Assembly (NCBI RefSeq): GCF_964212655.1
Contig: NZ_OZ156465.1
Span: 310,001 to 374,000 of the forward strand
Source: Candidatus Thiodiazotropha sp. LNASS1
GTDB taxonomy: Bacteria; Pseudomonadota; Gammaproteobacteria; Chromatiales; Chromatiaceae
Direction of reading: 5' to 3'
Length of the DNA: 64,000 nt
The notes under the pieces are model-generated. The model was not told the DNA's origin, ran no database searches, and was given only the letters and a program-made list of their open reading frames with translations. Numbering within the stretch: the stretch's first letter is position 1; each line of letters starts with the position of its first letter. Of the stretch, positions 55,063 to 64,000 are shown piece after piece. The position numbers were made by a program, and so were the translations under genes.

Positions 55063-56027
55063 TCTATTCGCGTATCACAGGCACTGGTGGATATCTGCCC
55101 GAAAAGGTGCTCACCAACCAGGATCTTGAGAAGATTGTGGATACCACCGATCAGTGGATCTTCGATCGTACAGGTATCCGTAAGCGGCATATTGCAGCCG
55201 ATGACGAGTTTACATGTGATCTGGCGGAGAAGGCCGCGCTTAAGGCGATTGAGATGGCTGGTATCGAAGCCAGTGACATAGACCTGATTGTCGTTGCCAC
55301 AACAACCGCTGATCAGGTTTTTCCCAGCACTGCGTGTCTTCTGCAAGCACGCCTTGGGATCAGGGGGCCTGCTGCATTTGATGTTCAGGCTGTCTGCACC
55401 GGTTTTGTTTATGCGCTTGGCGTCGCTGATAACTTTATCCGGTCCGGGGCGGCGAAAAGAGCACTTGTGGTAGGTGCCGAAACCTTTTCACGCATTATTG
55501 ACTGGAGTGATCGAAATACCTGTGTGTTGTTTGGCGACGGTGCCGGCGCGGTTGTCATCGAAGCGAGTGATGAACCGGGCATTATCTCCACTCACCTGCA
55601 TGCGGACGGTGCCTATGAGAGCCTGCTCCGGGTCCCAACCGGTATCTCACGCGGTTATAAAGAGATACTACAGGGTTCTGCATACGTCGAGATGAAGGGA
55701 AATGAAGTCTTCAAGGTTGCGGTGACCACCTTGGGTAGAATCGTAGATGAGACCTTGGCCGCCAATAACATGGAAAAATCAGATGTGGATTGGTTAATTC
55801 CCCATCAGGCCAATATAAGGATCATCAATGCAACCGCGAAAAAGCTGCAGACCCCGATGGATCATGTGGTAGTCACAGTGGATGAACATGGCAACACTTC
55901 TGCTGCGTCGGTACCTCTCGCTTTGGATGTGGCGGTCAGGGATGGTCGGATTAAGCGTGGTGAGACTATCCTCATGGAGGCATTTGGCGGCGGTTTTACC
56001 TGGGGTTCGGTTTTAGCGAAATTTTAG
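55059..56027 (+). CDS. fabH: 3-oxoacyl-ACP synthase III
   Basis: A 322-residue condensing enzyme that starts fatty-acid synthesis from acetyl-CoA and malonyl-[17 protein letters not shown] holds the catalytic Cys, [11 protein letters not shown] the His and EHGNTSAAS the Asn. GTG 55059 overlaps the plsX stop by 4 bases. FabD follows 19 bases later. Confidence 0.97.
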   Translation: MIYSRITGTGGYLPEKVLTNQDLEKIVDTTDQWIFDRTGIRKRHIAADDEFTCDLAEKAALKAIEMAGIEASDIDLIVVATTTADQVFPSTACLLQARLGIRGPAAFDVQAVCTGFVYALGVADNFIRSGAAKRALVVGAETFSRIIDWSDRNTCVLFGDGAGAVVIEASDEPGIISTHLHADGAYESLLRVPTGISRGYKEILQGSAYVEMKGNEVFKVAVTTLGRIVDETLAANNMEKSDVDWLIPHQANIRIINATAKKLQTPMDHVVVTVDEHGNTSAASVPLALDVAVRDGRIKRGETILMEAFGGGFTWGSVLAKF

Positions 56028-56046
56028 TGATTTGACAGTGTAAGCT

Positions 56047-56988
56047 ATGAGTAATTCATCATTCGGTATCGTTTTTCCAGGACAGGGGTCTCAGTCCGTT
56101 GGGATGTTGAGTGAATTGGCAGCAGCCCATCCAATCGTCAGTCAGACATTCGCAGAAGCTACGGACGCCTTGGGCTATGATCTGTGGGAGCTGGTTCAAA
56201 ATGGCCCGAATGACGCACTCAACCAGACAACAAAGACACAACCCGCGATGCTTGCTGCCGGGGTGTCTGTATGGCGGGTCTGGCTGGAACAGGGCGGTGC
56301 CAAGCCCCAAATCATGGCGGGACACAGTCTGGGAGAATACACGGCATTGGTTTGTGCGGATGCGATCGAATTTATCGATGCCGTCAGGCTGGTGGCCGAG
56401 CGAGGCCGATTTATGCAGGAGGCCGTACCTGAGGGAAGCGGCGGCATGGCGGCAATCCTGGGACTTGACGATGTTCAGGTGAAAACGGTCTGTGCCGAAG
56501 CCGCATCCGGTGATGTAATTGAAGCTGTAAACTTCAATTCACCCGGCCAGGTCGTCATTGCCGGTCATAAAGAGGCAGTGGACCGGGCATGCGTATTGGC
56601 TAAGGAGGCAGGTGCTAAACGTGCATTGCCACTCCCGGTCAGTGTGCCATCGCATTGTGCATTGATGAAACCGGCTGCGGAGCGATTGGCTCAATTGCTT
56701 AATGGGGTCAGCATTTCACAACCCTCAATCTCGGTGATACACAACGCAAGTGTCGCAGTGGCAAAGGATGCCGAGTCGATAAGCAAGCAGCTTGCCGCTC
56801 AGTTATACAGTCCTGTGCGATGGGTGGAAACGGTACAGATGATGGCGACCTCGGGTATTTCGAGCCTGCTTGAAGCAGGGCCCGGAAAGGTCCTGGCAGG
56901 ATTGACCAAAAGAATCGATCGTGGTCTTGTCGGATTGCCTGTGTTTGATGCAAAAAGCTTGATGCAAGCGCTGGAGACATTGAAATGA
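56047..56988 (+). CDS. fabD: Malonyl-CoA:ACP transacylase
   Basis: A 313-residue cytoplasmic enzyme that loads malonate on ACP. VFPGQGSQSVGML is the N-terminal signature, MAGHSLGEYTALVCA holds the active-site Ser, and VSVPSHCALM the catalytic His. Its stop overlaps the start of fabG by 4 bases (ATGA). Confidence 0.97.
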   Translation: MSNSSFGIVFPGQGSQSVGMLSELAAAHPIVSQTFAEATDALGYDLWELVQNGPNDALNQTTKTQPAMLAAGVSVWRVWLEQGGAKPQIMAGHSLGEYTALVCADAIEFIDAVRLVAERGRFMQEAVPEGSGGMAAILGLDDVQVKTVCAEAASGDVIEAVNFNSPGQVVIAGHKEAVDRACVLAKEAGAKRALPLPVSVPSHCALMKPAAERLAQLLNGVSISQPSISVIHNASVAVAKDAESISKQLAAQLYSPVRWVETVQMMATSGISSLLEAGPGKVLAGLTKRIDRGLVGLPVFDAKSLMQALETLK

Positions 56989-57728
56989 GTCTGGAGAATG
57001 AGATAGCAGTGGTTACCGGCGCCAGTCGAGGTATCGGCGCAGCCATTGCAGACACCCTGGCGGATGCGGGTGCAACGGTGATCGGCACAGCGACCTCCGA
57101 GGTTGGTGCGCAAGGGATTACAGAACGTTTTAAGTCTGCGGGGCATGCCGGGTGCGGCATGGTGTTGAATGTCGCTGATGTTGAATCTATCGATGCGCTC
57201 ATTGAGGCGGTCGGTAAGGAGTTCGGTAATCCTACTGTATTGGTGAACAATGCCGGTATTACCCGCGATAACCTCCTCATGCGCATGAAGGATGAGGAGT
57301 GGGAAAGCATCATCAACACCAACCTGACCTCTGTTTTTCGCCTTAGCAAGGCGGTATTGCGCGGCATGATGAAGGCGCGAAAGGGGCGTATTGTCAACAT
57401 CTCATCCGTAGTCGGGGCAATGGGGAATGCCGGTCAGACCAACTACGCTGCCGCCAAGGCGGGAATCCACGGTTTTACACGCTCTTTGGCCAGGGAGGTG
57501 GGTTCGAGAGGGATTACCGTCAATTCTGTGGCGCCGGGCTTTATCGAGACAGATATGACGAACGAGCTGCCCGAGGAACAACGCAAGAGTCTTGAAGTGA
57601 ACATCCCTTTGCAGAGACTGGGGTCACCGGAGGATATTGCCAATGCGGTTTTGTTCCTGGCAGGGCAATCCGGACGTTATATTACCGGTGAAACACTCCA
57701 TGTTAACGGTGGAATGTACATGAGTTGA
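56985..57728 (+). CDS. fabG: 3-oxoacyl-ACP reductase
   Basis: A 247-residue short-chain dehydrogenase that reduces the 3-keto group with NADPH. Cofactor loop GASRGIGAAIADTLA, NNAGITRDNLLMRM, catalytic SSVVGAMGNAGQTNYAAAKAG with Ser-Tyr-Lys, and C-terminal ITGETLHVNGGMYMS. Length standard. It follows fabD with overlap; the acpP leader begins about 200 bases later. Confidence 0.97.
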   Translation: MSLENEIAVVTGASRGIGAAIADTLADAGATVIGTATSEVGAQGITERFKSAGHAGCGMVLNVADVESIDALIEAVGKEFGNPTVLVNNAGITRDNLLMRMKDEEWESIINTNLTSVFRLSKAVLRGMMKARKGRIVNISSVVGAMGNAGQTNYAAAKAGIHGFTRSLAREVGSRGITVNSVAPGFIETDMTNELPEEQRKSLEVNIPLQRLGSPEDIANAVLFLAGQSGRYITGETLHVNGGMYMS

Positions 57729-57925
57729 TATGCGAAAACTCGAGATCAATTCTCATAATTAACATAAATAAATTATCATAACATACTGTTAAATAAATTT
57801 ATTTATGGTGAATTTGAGATGCGAAAGTTATCTGAGGATTGCGCTTTTCTCAAGTGTTTTTTGTTACTACAATACCGCATCGGTCCTTTTCGAGGCCGGC
57901 GGATAATCCAGAGGAAATTAATAAC

Positions 57926-58159
57926 ATGAGCGATGTCGTAGAACGAGTTCGTAAAATTGTCGTAGAACAACTAGGCGTGAAGGAAGAGGAGGTAACGTTA
58001 GAAGCCTCTTTTGTCGATGATCTTGGCGCTGACTCTCTCGACACAGTGGAATTGGTTATGGCTCTTGAAGAGGAATTTGAAACCGAGATTCCTGATGAAG
58101 AGGCTGAAAAGATCACGACTGTGCAACTTGCTGTCGATTACATCAACGCACACAGTTAA
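57926..58159 (+). CDS. acpP: Acyl carrier protein
   Basis: A 77-residue acidic helix bundle that carries acyl groups on 4'-phosphopantetheine. The attachment Ser37 lies in [16 protein letters not shown] 57926 follows GAGGAAATT. A ~195-base gap from fabG suggests its own promoter, as expected for the high demand for ACP. A hairpin follows. Confidence 0.98.
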   Translation: MSDVVERVRKIVVEQLGVKEEEVTLEASFVDDLGADSLDTVELVMALEEEFETEIPDEEAEKITTVQLAVDYINAHS

Positions 58160-58186
58160 TCTTTGCGCAAAGATTTTCTATTTTTT
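58158..58186 (+). terminator. Terminator-like hairpin after acpP
   Basis: AATCTTTGCGCAAAGATT at 58158-58175 is a self-complementary stem with a T-rich run (58174-58186). Partial termination here would keep ACP levels above FabF. Confidence 0.55.
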
Positions 58187-58269
58187 ATAGGCCGTCAAGC
58201 TCTAACAATAGAAAGGGGCGCGGCCTTTTGCTTTTCAGCAACACCACTGAACTTTGGGGGTAGTCATAC

Positions 58270-59511
58270 ATGACTGCAAGAAGGGTCGTCGTTACGGGTT
58301 TAGGTATGGTAGCGCCTGTCGGGCTGGATATTCCTACATCGTGGGAGAATATTCAGGCCGGCAAAAGTGGTATCCAACCCATTACCCATTTTGATGTTGG
58401 ATCATTTTCTACCCAGTTCGGTGGTCCCATCTACGGTTTCGAAATCACCGATTACATAGCGAAGAAAGAAGCCAAGAAAATGGATAAGTTTATCCATTAT
58501 GGCATCGCTGCCGGTATACAGGCGATCAAAGATGCAGGGCTTGAGGTGACGGAGGAGAATGCAGAACGCATCGGTGTTCTGATTGGTTCAGGTATCGGCG
58601 GCATTACCGGTATCGAAAACAGTTACCAGGCCTACCTGGATGGCGGTCCTCGTAAAATCTCACCGTTTTTCGTGCCTTCAAGCATTATCAACATGGTGTC
58701 CGGTAACCTCTCCATCATGTATGGATTGAAGGGACCCAACTACTCGATCGTTTCCGCATGCAGCAGTGGCGCCCACAGCATCGCCGAGGCTGCTATGATG
58801 ATCCGGCATGGCCGGACGGACGTGATGATCGCCGGTGGTGCCGAAATGGCCACATCACCGGTTGGCTTGGGTGGGTTCGCAGCGGCACGGGCGCTTTCTC
58901 GTCGCAACGACGATCCACAGGGAGCCAGTCGCCCTTGGGATAAAGACCGGGATGGTTTCGTACTCAGCGATGGCGCCGGTGTAGTTGTGCTGGAGGAGTA
59001 TGAGCAGGCCAAGGCGCGTGGCGCGAAGATCTATGCCGAATTGGCCGGTATCGGAATGAACTCCGATGCCTACCACATGACAGCACCCTCAGTAGACGGA
59101 TCAGGTGCTGCCAAATGCATGGAGCTGGCACTTCAGGATGGTGGAATCAACGTGGATGAGGTTGATTATATCAACGCACACGGAACCTCCACCCCGGCCG
59201 GCGATGTGGCGGAGACTATGGCGGTCAAACGTGCCTTTGGTGATCATGCATACAAGCTATGTGTCAGTTCCACGAAATCGATGACCGGTCATATGCTGGG
59301 TGCGGCAGGTGGCGCAGAGGCCGTTTATACGATTCTGACACTCTACAATCAGGTTGTGCCACCCACCATCAACTTGGAAAACCAGGATCCCGAATGCGAC
59401 CTGGATTATGTTCCCAATAGCGCAAGAGCGATGAAGCTGGACGTGGTGATTTCCAACTCATTTGGATTTGGCGGCACTAACGGTACCCTGGCATTCCGCC
59501 GTGTAAACTGA
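58270..59511 (+). CDS. fabF: 3-oxoacyl-ACP synthase II
   Basis: A 413-residue condensing enzyme for chain elongation. [16 protein letters not shown] holds the catalytic Cys; [15 protein letters not shown] and [15 protein letters not shown] the two His; [13 protein letters not shown] the C-terminal loop. The start ATG 58270 lies about 110 bases after acpP. pabC begins 13 bases after the stop. Confidence 0.97.
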   Translation: MTARRVVVTGLGMVAPVGLDIPTSWENIQAGKSGIQPITHFDVGSFSTQFGGPIYGFEITDYIAKKEAKKMDKFIHYGIAAGIQAIKDAGLEVTEENAERIGVLIGSGIGGITGIENSYQAYLDGGPRKISPFFVPSSIINMVSGNLSIMYGLKGPNYSIVSACSSGAHSIAEAAMMIRHGRTDVMIAGGAEMATSPVGLGGFAAARALSRRNDDPQGASRPWDKDRDGFVLSDGAGVVVLEEYEQAKARGAKIYAELAGIGMNSDAYHMTAPSVDGSGAAKCMELALQDGGINVDEVDYINAHGTSTPAGDVAETMAVKRAFGDHAYKLCVSSTKSMTGHMLGAAGGAEAVYTILTLYNQVVPPTINLENQDPECDLDYVPNSARAMKLDVVISNSFGFGGTNGTLAFRRVN

Positions 59512-59524
59512 GGACGAAGGCTAA

Positions 59525-60340
59525 TTGCTAGTTAACGGCAAATCAGGCGATCTGATACCGTTCTCTGATCGTGGTCTGCAATACGGCGATGGTTTGTTCG
59601 AGACTTTGGCCGTCAGACAGGGGCGTCCCTGTTTATGGCGGCGACACATGGCCCGACTTTCCCGTGGGGAAACAGCAATCGGCTTCCCTCCCAGCGATAA
59701 GCAGCTGCTTGAAAAAGAGGTTCTCGCACTCTGTGCCGAGCATGATCTGGCGGTTGTGAAGATAATACTTACCCGGGGCAGTGGGGGCAGGGGATATACC
59801 CCTCCCAGCCCCGCTTCACCGCGACGCCTTATCAGTCTCCATCCCTGGCCCGACTATCCTCAGAGCTGGTATACAGAAGGTATTCATCTTGGGATTTGCC
59901 GCACCAGGATTGGCCGAAACAGACAACTGGCAGGTTACAAACACTTAAACCGTCTTGAACAAGTACTGGCGCGTAGGGAATGTCAGGATGACTCCTTATC
60001 CGAGTGCCTGATGATGGATGAAAGGGAGAAGGTGATCTGCGGCACACAGTCCAACCTGTTCATGCTGCAGGGCAATACGATCTATACGCCTGATCTTACC
60101 CATTCAGGCATTGCGGGTGTGGTCAGAGAATTGGTGATTGAAATTGCAGGTCAGCTCTCAATCCCAATGCACATCACCGATTTGGATAGGGATAGGCTGA
60201 TGAGTGCCGATGCCATGTTTGTAACCAATTCTGTGATGGGATTCTGTCCGGTCGCGGTGCTGAATAAGCGGCAATTTGACCAGGAGAATATTCCCCGTGA
60301 GTTGCGTTACAGGGTGGAGGAAGCCTGTAGCACGGCTTAG
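59525..60340 (+). CDS. pabC: Aminodeoxychorismate lyase
   Basis: A 271-residue PLP enzyme of fold type IV that converts 4-amino-4-deoxychorismate to p-aminobenzoate and pyruvate for folate. SDRGLQYGDGLFETLA, GYKHLNRLEQVLARRE with the PLP lysine, and GTQSNLFML are typical. The start is TTG 59525 (AAGG precedes). It sits between fabF and mltG, the standard gammaproteobacterial order. Confidence 0.93.
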   Translation: MLVNGKSGDLIPFSDRGLQYGDGLFETLAVRQGRPCLWRRHMARLSRGETAIGFPPSDKQLLEKEVLALCAEHDLAVVKIILTRGSGGRGYTPPSPASPRRLISLHPWPDYPQSWYTEGIHLGICRTRIGRNRQLAGYKHLNRLEQVLARRECQDDSLSECLMMDEREKVICGTQSNLFMLQGNTIYTPDLTHSGIAGVVRELVIEIAGQLSIPMHITDLDRDRLMSADAMFVTNSVMGFCPVAVLNKRQFDQENIPRELRYRVEEACSTA

Positions 60341-60465
60341 TATTTACTCTTTTGGTTATCCAAAAGTCGTGGTAATCAACTTCACCCCGCGGATTTTTCC
60401 AGTAGAATGGCGTTATGCTCAACGCCAACGATTATTTCCAATTAGTAGAGTCCGACTGGTGAGAA

Positions 60466-61467
60466 ATGCGGGTTAATCGTCTGCTCGGTATTCTGATCTT
60501 TGTCGCCAGCATCCTTCTGGCTTGGGGTTGGATGGAATATGACGGATTTGTCAACAAATCCCTGAATTTACCCGAGGAGGGCGTGAACTATATTCTGCAT
60601 CCGGGTATGACGGTCAGAAGTTTGGCGGAGGATCTGCAGCAACGAGGTATGCTCGAGAAGCCCATGTTGTTGAGATTCATTGCCCGTTGGCAGGGTCAAG
60701 CCAGTAGACTGAAGGCCGGCGAATACTATCTGCCTGCTGAAACCACGCCACCGAAGCTGCTTGAAATCCTCAGCTCCTCACAGGTTGTTCAATATGCCCT
60801 CACGATCATCGAGGGGTGGACATTCGACCAGTTGATGGCTGCGATCAGACGTGATCCGGTATTGGAACATAGCCTGAAGGAGGTAACGAACGATCAGGTG
60901 ATGCAACATCTTGGCCTGGACGATCTGCATCCGGAGGGGCGATTCTACCCTGATACCTATCACTTTCCCCGCGGTACCACCGATGCGGCCTTTCTAAAGC
61001 GGGCCTTTAAACGAATGGAATCTGTATTGGAACAGGCCTGGCAACAGCGGAAAAAGCAGCTGCCGCTGAAAAGCCCATATGAGGCTCTCATACTGGCCTC
61101 GATTATCGAGCGGGAGACCGGCATACCAGAGGAGCGGGGCAAGATAGCCGGTGTATTCATAAGGCGCCTGAAGCGCGGCATGTTGTTGCAGACCGATCCC
61201 ACGGTTATCTACGGTATGGGAGAGAGCTATAACGGTAATATCCGTAAGCGGGACCTCACTCGCGACACCCCTTACAACACCTATCTGCACAAAGGATTGA
61301 CACCGACACCAATTGCCATGCCGAGCGGCGCTGCAATACGTGCGGCTTTGAATCCGGAAGAGGGCAATTCGCTCTATTTCGTCGCAACCGGTGATGGCGG
61401 ACACTATTTCTCTTCAACCCTTGAGGAGCACAACAAAGCGGTACGAAAGTATCAGTTGAAGAGATGA
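60466..61467 (+). CDS. mltG: Endolytic murein transglycosylase MltG
   Basis: A 333-residue membrane-anchored lytic transglycosylase that cuts nascent glycan and sets strand length. One N-terminal helix (LLGILIFVASILLAWGWM), a LysM-like region, then ILASIIERETGIPEERG with the catalytic Glu, and QTDPTVIYGMG and NTYLHKGLTPTPIAMPS near the end. ATG 60466 lies ~125 bases after pabC. Its stop overlaps the tmk start by 4 bases. Confidence 0.96.
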   Translation: MRVNRLLGILIFVASILLAWGWMEYDGFVNKSLNLPEEGVNYILHPGMTVRSLAEDLQQRGMLEKPMLLRFIARWQGQASRLKAGEYYLPAETTPPKLLEILSSSQVVQYALTIIEGWTFDQLMAAIRRDPVLEHSLKEVTNDQVMQHLGLDDLHPEGRFYPDTYHFPRGTTDAAFLKRAFKRMESVLEQAWQQRKKQLPLKSPYEALILASIIERETGIPEERGKIAGVFIRRLKRGMLLQTDPTVIYGMGESYNGNIRKRDLTRDTPYNTYLHKGLTPTPIAMPSGAAIRAALNPEEGNSLYFVATGDGGHYFSSTLEEHNKAVRKYQLKR

Positions 61468-62117
61468 CTGCAATGAAAAAGACGGCAAAAGGACGATTCA
61501 TCACCGTTGAAGGCGGTGAAGGGGCTGGAAAAAGCAGTAATCTGGCATTCATCCAATCCTTGATTGAAACCGCCGGCAAACAGGTGCTTTTTACCCGGGA
61601 ACCGGGTGGAACACCGCTTGGCGAAGCCATTCGTGAATTGCTGTTGGGGCACAAACACACAGGTATGGCGGACGATACGGAACTGCTGTTGATGTTCGCC
61701 GCGCGTGCGGAGCATCTGCAACAAAAAATCCTACCGGCCCTTGAGCGGGGAATCTGGGTGTTGTGCGATCGTTTCACTGATGCAAGCTTTGCCTATCAAG
61801 GGGCGGGAAGAGGTCTATCGCTGGAGAAGATTGCCAAGTTACAGCAGTTCGTTCAGGGTAAGTTGCGTCCCGATCTGACATTGTTGCTCGACGTGCCGGT
61901 GGATACCGGTTTGCAGCGTGCCGGGAAGCGTTCAGAGCCTGATCGATTTGAAAGCGAGAACCGCGACTTCTTTGAGAAAGTGAGAGCGGGATATCTGCGG
62001 ATCGCCACGCAGGAGCCTGATCGTGTCCAGGTAATCGATGCATCTCCAGCCTTGGAAATGGTGCAGGATCAAATCAAAACGGTCGTTCAACACTATCTGG
62101 CGAGCCAGGGTGAGTGA
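61464..62117 (+). CDS. tmk: Thymidylate kinase
   Basis: A 217-residue kinase that makes dTDP from dTMP. P-loop EGGEGAGKSS, FTREPGGTPLGE, and the DRFTDASFAYQGAGRGL lid/active-site region. ATG 61464 (ATGA overlap with mltG) or ATG 61473 could start it. The 3' end overlaps holB by 8 bases. Confidence 0.96.
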   Translation: MTAMKKTAKGRFITVEGGEGAGKSSNLAFIQSLIETAGKQVLFTREPGGTPLGEAIRELLLGHKHTGMADDTELLLMFAARAEHLQQKILPALERGIWVLCDRFTDASFAYQGAGRGLSLEKIAKLQQFVQGKLRPDLTLLLDVPVDTGLQRAGKRSEPDRFESENRDFFEKVRAGYLRIATQEPDRVQVIDASPALEMVQDQIKTVVQHYLASQGE

Positions 62118-63114
62118 GTTGCGTTATCATCGCCTGCCATGGCACGACGAGCAGTGGTATTTTTTACAACAGGCCGTAGAACAGCACCGACTGCCCCATG
62201 CCTTATTGCTTTCGGGACCTCCCGGATTGGGAAAAGAGCAGTTCGTGCTCAGTTTTGCCCAATCCGTGTTGTGTGTGGATAGAGACCTTGACGGTGTCGC
62301 CTGCGGCGCCTGTCGTCAGTGTCAGTTGCTGTACAGCGGTAACCATCCCGATTTTAAATGGTTGAAACCGGATGAAGAGAGTAAAAGCGGTGAGATAACG
62401 ATAGAAGCTATTCGGAGCCTTACCGCCAATGCTTCATTAACCAGCCATGCCGGCGGTAACAAGGTGATCGCCATAAAACCGGCCCATCGAATGAACAAAG
62501 CCGCGGCCAACAGTCTCCTCAAAACCCTGGAAGAGCCTACGCCGGGCAGCGTGATATTGCTGTTGACCGATCAACCGGGCAGATTACTTGCCACTATCCG
62601 CAGCCGCTGTCAGAAAGTAGATTTCAAACCTCCGCACAGGACACAGGCCATCGAGTGGCTCTCTGACAAGGTGACCCAGGAAGATCCGCAACTGTTGTTG
62701 ACACTGGCCAACGGTGCGCCACTTAAGGCGCTTCAGCTTGACAACAGTGAGCTCCTGAATGCCCGCAAAGAAATGGCAAAAGGATTTCTACAGCTTCTGG
62801 GTGGGAAACGTGATCCGGTCAGCCTGGCGCGTGGATGGGGAGCCTTTGACAGCGTCTTGTTGTTGGAGTGGCTGACGGGCTGGGTGATCGATCTGATTCG
62901 TCTGCAGGAAGGGGGTGATGAGGGGGGGATCTTTAATCGGGATCTCACTCAAGCTTTGCAGAAAACGGCCGACAAGATAAACTCGAGGACTCTGCATGGC
63001 TATCTGCTCCAGGTTTATGCGGCCAGGAGTACCGTAGAGAGCAATTTAAACCCGCAATTGACCTTGGAAAAGCTGCTGATTTCCTGGTGTGATTGCAGAA
63101 CCCAGGCGTGTTAG
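62110..63114 (+). CDS. holB: DNA polymerase III delta' subunit
   Basis: A 334-residue clamp-loader subunit. P-loop SGPPGLGKEQF, zinc-finger ACGACRQCQLLYSGNHPD, and NSLLKTLEEPTPGS with the sensor region. I chose GTG 62110 because it gives VSELRYHRLPWHDEQW, the usual N-terminus, and overlaps the tmk stop; an earlier ATG in frame (62038) lies inside tmk. PilZ follows in the same operon. Confidence 0.94.
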   Translation: MSELRYHRLPWHDEQWYFLQQAVEQHRLPHALLLSGPPGLGKEQFVLSFAQSVLCVDRDLDGVACGACRQCQLLYSGNHPDFKWLKPDEESKSGEITIEAIRSLTANASLTSHAGGNKVIAIKPAHRMNKAAANSLLKTLEEPTPGSVILLLTDQPGRLLATIRSRCQKVDFKPPHRTQAIEWLSDKVTQEDPQLLLTLANGAPLKALQLDNSELLNARKEMAKGFLQLLGGKRDPVSLARGWGAFDSVLLLEWLTGWVIDLIRLQEGGDEGGIFNRDLTQALQKTADKINSRTLHGYLLQVYAARSTVESNLNPQLTLEKLLISWCDCRTQAC

Positions 63115-63132
63115 ACAGAAACTGAGAATCGT

Positions 63133-63480
63133 ATGGCTGGTGGACCCAAACAAGGAATACTCTCGCTGACTATCAAGGATAAGAATGCCTTGTATGCGGC
63201 CTACATGCAATTTGTTGAATTTGGTGGACTTTTTATTCCCACGACCAAGCAGTACCGATTGGGTGACGAGGTTTTCATGCTGCTGACGCTGATGGACGAG
63301 ACGGAGCGTCTGCCGGTGGCCGGTAAGATCATCTGGATCACACCCGTCGGCGCGGAGGGTAACAGAGCAGCCGGCATCGGTGTCCAGTTCAGTGATCAGG
63401 ATGGCGGTGCAGCACGCAACAAGATCGAGACCTATCTTGCCGGCGCCCTGAAATCAGACCGTCCTACACACACGCTATAG
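63133..63480 (+). CDS. pilZ: PilZ domain protein
   Basis: A 115-residue PilZ-type protein (ILSLTIKDKNALYAAYMQF, GGLFIPTTKQYRLGDEVFML, GKIIWITPVGAEGNRAAGIGVQF). This is the type IV pilus branch, which lacks the RxxxR/DxSxxG cyclic-di-GMP motif, as in Pseudomonas PilZ. Its place after holB is conserved in gammaproteobacteria. A 208-base gap separates it from tatD. Confidence 0.94.
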   Translation: MAGGPKQGILSLTIKDKNALYAAYMQFVEFGGLFIPTTKQYRLGDEVFMLLTLMDETERLPVAGKIIWITPVGAEGNRAAGIGVQFSDQDGGAARNKIETYLAGALKSDRPTHTL

Positions 63481-63688
63481 TCATAGGCCGACTAACATGC
63501 GGGTTCTCTATCTGACCAATGGTTAGTTATTTTTCTTTTTGTGACACAACCGAAATGGAGATCTTTATCAGCCCCCTGCCGGTGGAGCTGCTGATAAGTA
63601 TCGTTCACAGAACGAAATTGTCGAGTCTGGAGTTGAAGATGCAGCTACAATCCCCTGTCAAAATCAGGAACGGCCCGAATAAAGCTCC

Positions 63689-64000
63689 ATGTTAGTCGAT
63701 TCCCACTGCCATCTCGATCGTGTCTCTCTTGCTCCCTATAACGGGGATTTTGCCAGCTTCATGAGCAGTACCCTTGCACAAGGTATCGATCATCTGTTGT
63801 GCGTCTCAATCGATCTTGAATCCTGGCCTGCCATGGTGGCACTGGTAGCGGATTACCCACAGATTTCCATATCGGTGGGCGTGCATCCAAATGATAAGGA
63901 GCGTCATGAACCCACGGTTGAGGAGTTGCTGAGACTCTCACGCAGTGAAAAGGTCGTCGCCATCGGGGAGACCGGACTGGATTATTTTCATGGAGAAGGG
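63689..64000 (+). CDS. tatD: TatD-family DNase, partial
   Basis: The first 104 residues of a TatD-type metal-dependent hydrolase (MLVDSHCHLDRVSL with metal-binding His pair, GVHPNDKERHEPT, AIGETGLDYF). The frame runs off the window end. TatD enzymes are 3'-5' DNases and D-aminoacyl-type hydrolases of the TIM-barrel fold. Position after pilZ is canonical. Confidence 0.95.
   Translation, partial: MLVDSHCHLDRVSLAPYNGDFASFMSSTLAQGIDHLLCVSIDLESWPAMVALVADYPQISISVGVHPNDKERHEPTVEELLRLSRSEKVVAIGETGLDYFHGEG

Overview
The window reads as the chromosome of a gammaproteobacterium. The right end has the classic yceD-rpmF-plsX-fabHDG-acpP-fabF-pabC-mltG-tmk-holB-pilZ-tatD order, and the other housekeeping genes (serS, htpX, a YheT-type hydrolase, a QseBC-like two-component pair) fit. 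Very large multihaem c-type cytochromes, a Na+-pumping oxaloacetate decarboxylase and an archaeal-type class I aldolase suggest a marine or sediment, perhaps sulfur-oxidising, lineage (Chromatiales or Sedimenticola-like). That placement is inference; no rRNA or diagnostic marker lies in the window.

Layout. 1-1.5 kb: a lipoprotein, a DUF192 protein and a TPR lipoprotein resembling TadD. 1.5-11.1 kb: an accessory polymorphic-toxin region. It starts with a 2007-residue protein whose N-terminus is a TadE-type pseudopilin segment and whose body is an RHS/YD-repeat shell with a variable C-terminal toxin, followed by a candidate immunity gene. A REP-associated tyrosine transposase, an orphan deaminase-toxin tip with an Imm1-type immunity gene, and a wrecked second transposase copy follow. 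Both transposase copies carry the same A-rich/GGACATCC leader. 11.1-18.2 kb: a lipoprotein PQQ-type sugar dehydrogenase fused to a dihaem domain, an AhpD/CMD-like protein, a small uncharacterised gene, a guanylate-kinase-like protein with a broken P-loop, and a Sel1/ankyrin protein.

18.1-29.9 kb: an electron-transfer locus. A ferredoxin/FAD oxidoreductase is divergent from a b-type membrane protein, a 21-haem cytochrome, a giant cytochrome with 67 canonical CXXCH motifs (plus one CX4CH), and an outer-membrane beta-barrel protein. Read together these form a plausible conduit from a reduced inner-membrane donor through the periplasm to or across the outer membrane. I regard this as the most interesting system here. 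The giant cytochrome contains a nested 18-haem super-repeat.

30-49.5 kb: fluoride channel plus DUF190, serS, small membrane proteins, tRNA-Ser(UGA) followed by a perfect inverted repeat and about 175-bp tandem repeats derived from it, htpX, an RRM protein, a two-component system, a class I aldolase, two small metal-linked proteins, a DUF2914 protein, a membrane-bound response regulator with degenerate GGDEF and coiled coil, an HDOD protein and maf. 49.7-53.0 kb: oadGAB. 53.1-64 kb: the ribosomal L32/fatty-acid/cell-envelope/replication operon region, running off the end in tatD.

All motif counts and hairpins were read by eye; family names come from recognised motifs and not from searches.
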